Assembly (NCBI GenBank): GCA_013397845.1 | Contig: VZTG01008661.1 | Coordinates: 2,044,683 to 2,108,682 of the forward strand | Source: Melanocharis versteri | Lineage: Eukaryota; Chordata; Aves; Passeriformes; Melanocharitidae | Length of the DNA stretch: 64,000 nucleotides | Direction of reading: 5' to 3' | In this document: positions 23,250 to 32,806 of the stretch, piece after piece | Position numbering within the stretch: the stretch's first letter is position 1 | Layout: each line of letters opens with the position of its first letter | Position numbers and translations under genes: made by a program | The notes under the pieces: model-generated | Databases searched by the model: none | Told to the model about the DNA's origin: nothing | Seen by the model: the letters and a program-made list of their open reading frames with translations, nothing else

Positions 23250-23790
23250 GTGCAGGGAAGTAGCTCACAGACTCCATGGAGGTCTGACATCTGATCTGTG
23301 CTGTTCAATGTATTTATGAATATTAGCAGTGAGGTCAAAAAATTTGCTTATGGGACTTGATTAATTGGGATAAAAAACCCGATGGTTAATGGTGGAGAAC
23401 TGCAAATGTTTGCAATATTGATTCTGTGGGCAAAACTCAGCTGTAATAAGTCACACAAGAAAAATAAAAGCACTTTTTTTTTTTTTTTTTCCGGAATGAG
23501 TTCTGCATTAACTATTACTGCCCAGAAATGATATTTTTGAGTCAGAAATCATCATTGCATAAAAAAAATCATCTCAATACTCAGTAATAGTCAAAAATCA
23601 AATGAAACCATGAACTAATGGGAGAGGATTAGACAGCATGTCAGAAACTGTCCCAGCAGTGGTGTATAGCTCCATGTTTCACCTACATTTGGAGGCAGGA
23701 ATGATCTCTACTTCTGAGAGGAAGCACAACCGACTGGAATGATGACATCAAAAGTGAGGGTGGGTCTTCTTCTGACCCAACATTAAGTGT
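23250..23790 (+). mobile_element. Ancient CR1 LINE fragment (ORF2 C-terminal part)
   Basis: A plus-strand frame around 23299-23370 reads SVLFNVFMN...EVKKFAYGT, then a stop, then LIG. It lines up with the CR1 motif 'VLFNIFIND...KFADDTKLGG'; the catalytic Asp pair is degraded to Tyr-Gly. Further downstream, 23600-23700 (CCATGAACTAATGGGAGAGG ... AGCTCCATG ... CACCTACATTTGGA) follows the order of old reptile/bird CR1 copies. A poly-T(17) at 23474-23490 interrupts it. The copy is heavily mutated. Confidence 0.55.
23474..23490 (+). repeat. Poly-T run (17)
   Basis: Seventeen T, followed by CCGGAATG. It lies inside the ancient CR1 and may be the tail of a small antisense insertion or simple slippage. 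Confidence 0.85.
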
Positions 23791-26700
23791 ACAAGGACAC
23801 TTCAGCTAGAATGTGATAGCTGAGAAAGAATTTGATACTCAAAACAAGCAGGAAGAGAAGCTTCTCACATACATGCTTACATTACAAGACTTCCCTTTGA
23901 TGTGCAGAGGTTTAAAGCCTAATATAGGTTCAAACCATGTTTATGAATCATAGAGGGAAAAGACATGAGAGAGCATTAAATAAAAATACAATAGCTGAGG
24001 ATTGGGCAGCACTTGAGGCACAGTCTGCTGCATGATGGGAGAATGTACGAGGAAGTCTCACGTGTTGCTTTCTTGGCTGCAATCCTTCTCAGCATCTGCT
24101 ACTTGTCCGGTGCCAGGAATAAGATACTTTTCTAGATGCTCTATTTTTTCTATTATTTTGGCTACTACTCTATCCTTTCCTGCACGATTCTTTCCCTACC
24201 ATGGTTGTCTAGACTGTATATTGAGTCTTGAAAGTTTCATAATTTCATTAAATATTACTTCTGAGATTTAAAGAAATAAAGATTTCTTTTAGCTGAAAAA
24301 TCCATTCTCTTCCCATTTTATTTCTCTTCTTGCTATTTCTTCTTGCTATTATGTGTTTTACAGAATACTCAGCTTAGAGGATAAAACTGTTGCCATTTTA
24401 TTGTTCGAGATGAAGTTAATGAAGAACTGTGGAATGATGTTTGGCTTTCCAAAACTCTCCACACACTGTACTTGTGCAGGATTCTGTACATTAGTAGATT
24501 TATTTGACTTCAGAAAATTGACTACTGTACCTATTTTTTTAAATTAGAATTGGACTATCAGGTCATGTTGAAAATGTTGTTGAAGACACTAAAGAAAGAG
24601 AAAAAGTGTTGCATATTTCATACCTGTACATTATTTCTTTTAGTATTTTGCCTGTTACAATATTTTCTTTGTCCGCCTTTTAACAGTTTATATACAGACT
24701 GCTATTCAATTGCTTCTGTCATTGGCCCAATAGTACTTTGGAATGATTGTAATACTTACTACATTTTTTGTCTTTATGGTGAATTAGAAACACTGAATTT
24801 AGAATTTTTTTTTGTTTTACCTTGCCTTCAGGATCATGAGCATATACAAATATCCCACATTAAAACATTTTTTCTTATGAATACTTTAGAACTACACCCA
24901 AGAGATAAATAATTTCTTTCTTATATACAACAAACAACAAATGTTTTGCCTGCTTTGAACATTGCAATATATTTTTTATGTGTTCGCTTGAGTTTGTCAT
25001 ATTTTCATATTTAATAAATAAATTTTAGAAATAATTAGGGTAAATATCAGGTGAGGTGTAGAGTTATGTAATACAATCACTTATAAGTTTTATTTCTCAA
25101 ACTTATAGCAGATTGGCATGGATGAAGCAATAGGACTTGGGTGATATGGTACCAAATGTTCTTTCAATTTTCACCTCACAATGTAATTTTAAATTCAGTT
25201 TCAAATATAATTTCCACTTGATTTCAAGTGAACTAAATCTCTAATGCTGTAACTCTCATTATCTGTCAATTCTGCTTAATCATCCTTTATTGTGGAAAAT
25301 AAATTAACTCCACATATAATCCCTCAAGATCTCTTGTTTCTAAAGGAATCCTCTCAACTTCTCCATGTATTTTTCCCCCACCTGTTTGTTCACCCTTTTC
25401 ACAATAACAAGTCACATTTGCAGAAAACAAGTGTAATCCTTCAGTGTGAAACGTATAAAAGAAGCTACACCTACAAAACCCTACTGAAGGGTACGGCGTC
25501 CCATTTGGAAGTGGTGCTAGGCTTTGTGGCAATAAATTAAGGAATTTTATGGCAATAATTTCTATCAAGGAGTGCATAGGCCAAAGAAAAAAAAAAGCCA
25601 ATAAAATCCTTCCTTAAAATTGCTCATATCCTCTTATTTCTGGCTCATTGCCCTACCTACTAGGTTGGGTCCACAGTTTCTTATATGCTTTTCTTCTGTG
25701 CTGTGACTCTTGCATTCTTGGTTGCAGAGTCCCTTGGGCTTAGAGAGAAGGATGAAGAATAACTTTCCTGTCCCTTCCACCTTTGTATAACAGGCTTTGA
25801 AGGATATGTGAACAGGGATTTGAATTTCTTTTAATTGCAGATATATTTGATCCACAGCAGATGAGTGCAGTTCGCCTTGAGCTCTTCCACAAGCTGTTTT
25901 GCTGCTCCCTGTCTGTGCATGCGTGTGCTTTTTGGAGAGGACCTGACACTGAAGCCTCAGTGGAAGGAGGCAAACTGTTATGTGGCCATTTTTTTCTCTC
26001 TTTAAAGGGAGGAATGACGTGACGTGTTGCTATACATCTCATTGTCAGGCTTTAAGCACCGTTCTTAAGTTTGAGATTATCGGTCTGAAACCAAAGTCTC
26101 TCCAAGGATTGTGCAGGAAACTTAAGTGGTCACTTAGGTGATTCACTTTGAATTACCCCACTAGTCTGGATACCTACTTTTGGTTCACTGCATCATCCAG
26201 GCTGGTTGTTTGCAGAAGGTGGTCTGATCCTCCCCCTTAACCTCTGTGCTTGCCACAATCGCATCATGGTGATAGAATATGACACTAATTTTAATGAAGT
26301 GTCCTGTAGCCAAAAGAATCATGCTATTTAGTGGGCAGTTGAGCATCTGTGAAAAGTGAAAAATAGTTTTGTTTTGAGGTATTTTAAATTAACTGCTCTT
26401 ATAACGCCTCCCCAAGGTGCAAAATTGTGTCTCCTACTCCAGCACATTCTTCTGCTGAATGTCATTGAATCCTCAACTGGATTGCAAGCTTAAAGCACTC
26501 AAGAGGCTTCACTTGATATATGTAAACAGAAATAATTGCCTCACTGAATTACTTCATTCTGGTATCTTGTTTTTAATATTTGGCTCTTAGAGTATAAACT
26601 AGTTGGAACAAATGCATAGGCTTGTATTTTTCTTTTTTTTCAAAGCAATGGAAAAGATTACATTCTCAGGAAAGAAACAATCTATCATCTTTTACCATAG

Positions 26701-28106
26701 TTCTATTTTAATCTGAGTCAACATATTCCATAAATTGACAAAGCAGAGAGACTTCATTGTTTATGTTTGTAGATCATTTACATTTAGACAGTACAACAGA
26801 CTGGTGGGGTTTCCACACAGTGATATAACAACTTCACATCATTTGGGGGCAAGAACTACTTTGCATGCTGTGCCGTCAGAAAACTCATTACAATGGTTCA
26901 TCTGAGGGCATGATATGAATAATATGAATCTCAAAACTGCTCTGTGTCTTCAGTGGATTCTTTCTGTCAAAACCGATTTTCTGATCCATTTAGATCAATT
27001 TAGTAACCTTTTAAATATCCCTAGATACATTGTTTATTAACAATTAACACCTCTGAATTGTACTCTTGAGAGAACGTTGGAAACATTTTCTCCATGTATA
27101 TGGAGGGAAAAGTGTTGGGATTTAAAACAAATGTCAAGAAAATTGCAGTCAAGTGAAAATGACTCTTACTGCATTGCAGATCCTAAGAAAATACTTCATG
27201 GAAAACAGCAGACTGCAATGAGCAGCACAGAGTCAGGCAGCAACCAAACATTAACCAGTGCTGTTAAATTGGATTTCATAAATGATCCCTGCCTGCTATG
27301 TTTTGTGTGTTTTACATACAAGCCACTATACATCTTCATCTGTTTTGGGACTGCAGTGTGCAAATATGCAAAGAAGATCATCTAAGGTAACCCACTAGAT
27401 GCCTGGCATAATAACTGAGGTAAATTAAATGAGGAATGTAAAAGGGAGAGCCGCTGGTGCTCGAAGGAAATATATCCAGTTTCTCAAATTGTAAAGATTA
27501 TTATGTCCAAATTATGCTATCAACAAGAAATAAGCCTATAAAACTTTAAATATAAATATGAGAATGGATGTTTCTTTCTTATTGTATAGGATAGGCAGAA
27601 TGACATGCCTGGGATGTTACACTGGAATTAGCTGGACTTTCATCTCTGTGAGTTATTATTAATTACAAAAATCAACCTAATGCACCAAACTTATCTGAAG
27701 TTCTCATACCTTGTTTCATTGAAATGGAAAAATTCTATTTCATTCACATTTCAGACAGAAATTTTACATGTTCATCCTCAGAATGCAGCTATTATTCGGT
27801 ACTGGAAGTTTTTTGTAACATTACCAGTGACAAGTAATGTCATCAAAGTTACAGTAACAAACCAATATCTAATTGTGAGTGGATGTTTTCTCTTATAGGT
27901 GGTTCAAAAACTGTCCTTTGCTCGTTGCAATGGGCTGTATTCAATGCAGGCATTTCCCTCAGGTGCTGGCACTGGAAAGTTGCAATCCCTTGCTCTCCTT
28001 AGGAATCAAGACCTCCTGGAGCCCAGAGCAGCAACTGGGGAATTCTGCTCTTGCTCCACCTTCAGCAAATGTTAGCTCTGCATATTATTTATTCTGAGCA
28101 CCTTTA
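23791..28106. other. Unique-looking AT-rich non-coding DNA
   Basis: No gene or transposon is recognised over 4.3 kb. The only notable motif is a double TGACGTG at 26015-26026. Open frames up to 120 codons exist but have no family features. Confidence 0.6.
26015..26026 (+). promoter_or_regulatory. Overlapping double TGACGTG motif (CRE/UPRE-like)
   Basis: TGACGTGACGTG holds two overlapping TGACGTG cores, the sequence bound by ATF6/XBP1 and CREB-family factors. Both CpGs are intact in a CpG-poor region. No gene start is identified nearby, so function is only a possibility. Confidence 0.2.
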
Positions 28107-28112
28107 GAAACT
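28107..28112. other. Target-site duplication GAAACT (left)
   Basis: Six bases identical to 28484-28489, directly abutting the TG terminus of the LTR. Confidence 0.85.
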
Positions 28113-28180
28113 TGATGAGGAACCGAGACACAGACCCAGATTGGCAGGGAATCTGAATTGTTTATTCAAAGAAATGAGCT

Positions 28181-28189
28181 GCTTTTATA
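28181..28189 (-). promoter_or_regulatory. LTR TATA box (TATAAAAGC on minus)
   Basis: Canonical TATAAAAG on the minus strand inside the solo LTR, about 15 bases upstream of its AATAAA signal. It would start transcription toward lower coordinates. Confidence 0.6.
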
Positions 28190-28241
28190 TCCTTTTTCAA
28201 GGCACACATGGTAATTCTCACTATGTGACCTATCCCATGTC

Positions 28242-28250
28242 GCCACGTCA
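28242..28250 (-). promoter_or_regulatory. UPRE/CRE-like site in LTR U3
   Basis: TGACGTGGC on the minus strand is a full match to the ATF6/XBP1-type TGACGTGG core. It lies about 55 bases upstream of the LTR TATA box, a typical position for an LTR enhancer element. Confidence 0.35.
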
Positions 28251-28395
28251 GCGGCACGCATTCCCAGTGTCCTTCCATGGGGTGATCACACGCTGTTCAG
28301 GGGTCTGTCAGCTCCCGGCGGGCTCCTCTCCACAGGGCTCTGCCAAGTGACCCCTCCTCTGCCCGAGTCAGGGTGGACAAGCCTCTCCGTGCCAC

Positions 28396-28429
28396 CACGT
28401 GCTCCTTTGTTCCTTTGTTCTGCCACGTG
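28396..28429. promoter_or_regulatory. Paired CACGTG E-boxes in LTR U3
   Basis: Two CACGTG palindromes at 28396-28401 and 28424-28429, both in the context CCACGTGCT, are 28 bases apart. Between them TCCTTTGT/TCCTTTGT is repeated. Such spaced direct repeats resemble U3 enhancer repeats; candidate binders are USF, MYC/MAX or CLOCK-type bHLH factors. Confidence 0.4.
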
Positions 28430-28483
28430 CTTCTGCAGGCGAGTCCCACAGCCCACAGATCAACTATCCCATCTCTTCCCACA

Positions 28484-28489
28484 GAAACT
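28484..28489. other. Target-site duplication GAAACT (right)
   Basis: Matches the left copy at 28107-28112 exactly. Confidence 0.85.
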
Positions 28490-30249
28490 CAGTTAAATCC
28501 TCTTCCTCTGTGAGGACAATATGTGTGGAATAGACCAGTGGAGATGAAATGTTTTGATGGCTGAAGAGAGCAAACCAAATCTAATAGTGTAAAAAAGATA
28601 TCATAGGCATGTAGCTGGTCAATAGTGAGAGCTTCTAGTTTATCATTACCCAAGATGCTCTAGGATAGCTTCCTGTCCTCCCACTACCTTCATAAGGCAG
28701 GCATCTCCTGTAGGTTTTGTGTCAGGCCCCATAAACTGTTCCAGATAGCCTAGGTCACCTTGAAAAACAAGGACTGCAAAGCTTGGGCTGCAAAATTCCA
28801 TTTATGGTGTTACTCTTGCTTCTAGAAATGTCTGTGAATATTACAGAAGTTCTTTTTATGTGGAAAGGCTAAGGAGAAAAAGCAGAACACGAGAGTCTGA
28901 GAGTTTTCCATTTTTCCAGAGTAAAGGTCGGATGTTGATGCTTCATCCCTCTAATTGAAATGTCAGAGGTACAAGATGCCTCACAGAAATGACATATCAT
29001 ATCTGGGAAAACGAATTAAGTCTAATTTTTTGAAAAACCATTGAACAATATGGACAGGGCAAAGTGTCAGGAGCTGGCAGGTGTGACAGGAAATTAGGTA
29101 GCCAGAGGGATTGTTTTCCAATACAGTTGTTCTCTGTGAACTGTAGAAATTCACTTGTTTGATTAAACAAAAGACAGATACAACTCACCAGAGCTTCACA
29201 GCTATAATTGCCTTTGCTCTGGTATGTTTGAGAGCTCCAGCAAAGACAAACTCAAAACAACCAGTGAAAACAATCTCCATGGCTTTGCAAATCTGCCAAA
29301 AGAAAATACGCTCAATGGGCCCCTATACATCTTCCTGCTCCACTGGGAGAAACTGAACCATTTTACATCAAGGGACATTGATTCCACACAAATCTTGTAC
29401 TTGCCGAGGAAGTGTGAAAATAAATTGAAATAGTGCCTTAGATCTTGGCATTCTCAGGGATTAAAGAGAAACATCCATAATATTAGCACTTTGGGATACT
29501 GTTGAACCAAGGAAAAGCATAAATGGCGTGTTGGGAGATTGCTGCTCATACAGGATGAGTGTTTGGCTTGCACTTTGGAAGGTCTCTTCCTGAAAGTGCT
29601 GACTATGGAAGAAAGCATTTGTGTTAGCTCTGCCAGTTCAAAATTGACTGGTGCTGTAATATCAGCAGCAGTTTCTTACAGAAAACAACCTTTCTGGCAA
29701 TTTGATACATTTTTATACGGCTGCCAATCAAACCTCTACCAAAGAAAAATCCTTCTGTCATGATTTTAAAGGGAATTTACAGCTGATATTCAGCTGCTAA
29801 AGGCCAGGTACATTTCAGAAACATTTATATAAGTAGTTCAAGTCCCAAATGGGCCTTCACATATCCACGAGTTCATGATCATCCCCTACGCTAGTGGCTA
29901 TCAAGCTGATTCAAACATTGTAATTAATCTTTCTAACTAGAGGTCTACGTCTGAAAAAGTCATCTCTTCTCTCTTGCTAATCAAGGCACAAACATTCGAC
30001 TTATCTATAAAGAGATAGCTATGCCCTAAGATGCGTTTATTGATGCCTGTAACAAGTTTCAAACTCATAATAGTTTAATTGTGTTTACCCATAGCTACAT
30101 ACACCTATAGTGTAAATGTATGATACAACTGAGTAGCTTTTAAAGCACAGCATAAATCGATCTCTTCTAGTCTTAATCCTCAGAACACACCAAAAGATTG
30201 TCTGGGCTTGTGTTAAAGTACCAGTCTGAGAGTCTGGGGGTTTCCTCTG
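28490..30249. other. Unique-looking non-coding DNA
   Basis: No gene or recognised repeat. Open frames near 29159-29433 overlap on both strands and are chance-like. Confidence 0.6.
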
Positions 30250-30930
30250 TTGCTGCTTCAGAATCTGCCTGTTCCCAGTAAACCAGTATTGGGCTTACAG
30301 GGCAAGGTTTTGGGAGCAGATGCAGAAGCTGCACAAGTGGCCCCTCTGAGGAGACACCAGGGCATGCCCTGTGTCAGACAGAGTCAATTCCAGGTGGATC
30401 CTCCTATGGGGGGCCACAGTGGAGCACTGGAGTATCCATACTGCAGCCCATGGAGGACCCCACATTGGAGAAAGTGGATATGCCCTGATGGAGGCTGCAT
30501 CCTTGGAGAGCTCATGCAGGAGCAGGCTCCTGGCAGAACTGTGGCCTGTGGATAGGAGCCCACACAGGAACAGGTTTTCTGGCAGAACCTGTGGCCCTTT
30601 GGGAACCCACGCTGGAACAGCCTGTTCTTGATGGATTGTACCCTATGGAAATGCTCCATGTTGGAGCAATCCTCGAAGAACCCTCATTGGAGAAGTTTGC
30701 AAAGGACTGGGAGTCATGGAGGGCACCCACTGATGGAATGGAGGAAAAGTGTGAGGAGGAAGGAGCAGCAGACATGAAGTGTTAGACTGACCACAACCCC
30801 TATTCCCCAGCCATCTGGGCTGCTTAGAGGAAAAGAGGCAGAAGAATTGGGAGAGAAGTTGAGTCTGGGAAGAAGGGATTATGGGGAGATAGTTTTTAGT
30901 TTAATTTTAGTCATTCATTTTAGTCAAAAA
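30250..30930 (+). mobile_element. Probable avian ERV-derived repeat with internal degenerate repeats
   Basis: The sequence is GC-richer than its flanks and built from recurring phrases: CCCACGCTGGAACAG, CCCACATTGGAGAAAG, CATGTTGGAGCAATCC, CTGGCAGAACTGTGGCC and CTGGCAGAACCTGTGGCCC. I recall a common passerine interspersed repeat with the same 'CCCACGCTGGAGCAG' theme that belongs to an ERVL-type LTR element, but cannot confirm the family. The end is marked by TAGTTTTTAGTTTAATTTTAG. Both strands are open in places, which is a by-product of the internal repetition, not coding evidence. No target-site duplication was found. Confidence 0.5.
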
Positions 30931-31684
30931 GTCTAGAATGCAGGTGGAATGTCTAATGTAGATAGTGGCTACTGTTTATAATTATCATGGGTCTTTACAC
31001 AGGATGCTTATTTTAGGGCAAAAAATGAAGAAATAAAATATGGAAAGGTCATTGCAGTAGCAGATCTGGGAGTAAGACCCAAATGTCCTCACTTCCTTGG
31101 TTTTGTCTTTAAAAATATGTTTACACATAGCGAAAAAAAATAATGCTAATAAAAAGTACAGTGAAGATTATTAATTAATATTTTAAAGAGGGCACCTTTA
31201 GTCTGAAATGCTGTAATACTGGATTGTATTTGCCTGATTAAAAAAACTTAACACGTAACTTGGCAGACAGGAATAGGATCCAGACATGAACAGGAAAAAC
31301 ACAGAGAGATACAGCAGGGATTTTGGATTCCTTATTGACAGACACCATTTCATTCACCCTCATCAAAGATAGTGGGAGAAGCCCACAAGAAGTGATGAAT
31401 TATTTTATTATAAAGCTTTTGCAGGGGGAGCCTGCCTGTGCTCAGCACAGCTCCCAGCTCTCACACATCACAAGCGTTCTGCAGTGCAAGTCTGGAGAGA
31501 GCTCTCAGCAGTGCTGCATGCCATTACATGCATCAAGAGACTAAACCAAGCTGAGATTAAAGTGGAGGCAAAAGATCCAAAATATTCAGAGGGAAAACAC
31601 AGATTTTTATTTATTTTTCATGATCAGTTTCAGAAGAGAACTTTTAGCTGCTTGAATTAGGTGCTTAGTTGTACCATTAGAGCC

Positions 31685-31740
31685 AGAAGAAAGCTCTAAG
31701 AGGGAGAAGAAAGCTCCGAGAGGGAAAAGAAAGCCCTAGT
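31685..31740 (+). repeat. Three-copy 20-bp tandem repeat
   Basis: AGAAGAAAGCTCTAAGAGGG, AGAAGAAAGCTCCGAGAGGG and a third partial, diverged copy AAAAGAAAGCCCTAG follow head to tail. Confidence 0.85.
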
Positions 31741-32754
31741 GTGGACTTACAAGACACCTTTTGAGCTGAAATTAACAGTTGTTTTCCTTCCTGCATATCC
31801 AGAACTCTAGAAACAGTCAGATAATAGCATGTTAGACTGAGATAGATCCTTTGCAGCCCTCAGTAACCACAACTACAACCTCTGTAAGATTTAATGTTTA
31901 TTTATCTTGCAGTATTAAACAATGCACTTAAATCAGCATTTTGCTTACTTTAAGTGATATACATTAAAAACAAATTTGAGTGTCTTCTATTTTTTCTCCT
32001 GAGAGAAAAGAGATGACTGTATTTGGCCAGGAAATGGAAATTTTTGAATCTAGAACATTTTACAACAATTTATTTACAAGTACTCTGAGCTTTCTATGGT
32101 GGCAAAGCGATTTATTTCAGAATAAAATTCCCTGATTTTACAGTAATTTCCATTTCTTTCCTATTAAGGTCATAAAATAATTCCTGTTATATAAAAACCT
32201 GCAAGAATAGACCTATTGATTCACGACAATAATGTGTCTACTTAAAACTTTTGTCCAAAAGTAAAGGTGCTTGAGACATGCAATACTGGAGGAAATGACC
32301 ATGTTTGTGAGATATCAAAGCTTTAAAGAAACATGATGTCAGCTACCTGTGAAAATGACCTCTTTGTTTTTCCTTTGAAGATGAGCACTTAATAATGGCA
32401 CAACAAGAACTGAACATAGGAGGTAACCTAAAGAAAATACATTTCTGTGCCATTAAAGAGTCCTTTACATTAATGTCATTGTAAACTAGAGAACCAGACA
32501 GAAACATTCAGAGAAACAGCACACTGCTCCTTTATATTAAAGACTTCCTTTGATCTCTGTGTCTAAGCTTTGATAGCTTCCCCGCAGAACAAATCATTGT
32601 ATAACATGCACAGCATTCAAAATTAATAAATTAGTGTGGAAGATAAGCCACTGGCATCAAACATGTCTAGAGCTTTGATGCTGGATTTGTGTTGCTAAGG
32701 CCCTTGTTGCAGTTTTGCTAATCACTTTCTTTTCCTTTTTCCTTCTCTCTCTCC

Positions 32755-32777
32755 TTTTTTTTTTTTTTTTTTTTTTT
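32755..32777 (+). repeat. Poly-T run (23), followed by ACAG
   Basis: Pyrimidine-rich sequence (TTCTCTCTCTCC, then T23, then ACAG) looks like a strong splice acceptor. No open, donor-terminated exon follows. Confidence 0.9.
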
Positions 32778-32805
32778 ACAGTATTTTATATTTTTCTTGT
32801 GCAAG

Positions 32806-32806
32806 N
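32806..32806. other. Single unknown base (N)
   Basis: N before a T8 run, probably a homopolymer-related ambiguity. Confidence 0.95.

Larger units (their letters stand above)
28113..28483 (-). mobile_element. Solo LTR of an endogenous retrovirus (ERVK-like)
   Basis: A 371-base element begins TGATGAGG and ends TTCCCACA, so it has TG...CA termini. It is flanked by a perfect 6-bp duplication GAAACT (28107-28112 and 28484-28489). Orientation is minus: ATATAAAAGC (TATA box) at 28190-28181 and AATAAA at 28166-28161, followed by a U5 ending CCTCATCA. No internal retroviral sequence adjoins it, so it is the product of LTR-LTR recombination. A 6-bp duplication is typical of alpha- and beta-retrovirus-related (ERVK) elements. 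The element is much GC-richer and CpG-richer than its surroundings, and the intact duplication argues for a fairly recent insertion. Confidence 0.88.

Noticed and set aside
32740..32782. Strong acceptor-like polypyrimidine-ACAG
   Set aside because: The following sequence is AT-rich with an N and no plausible exon.
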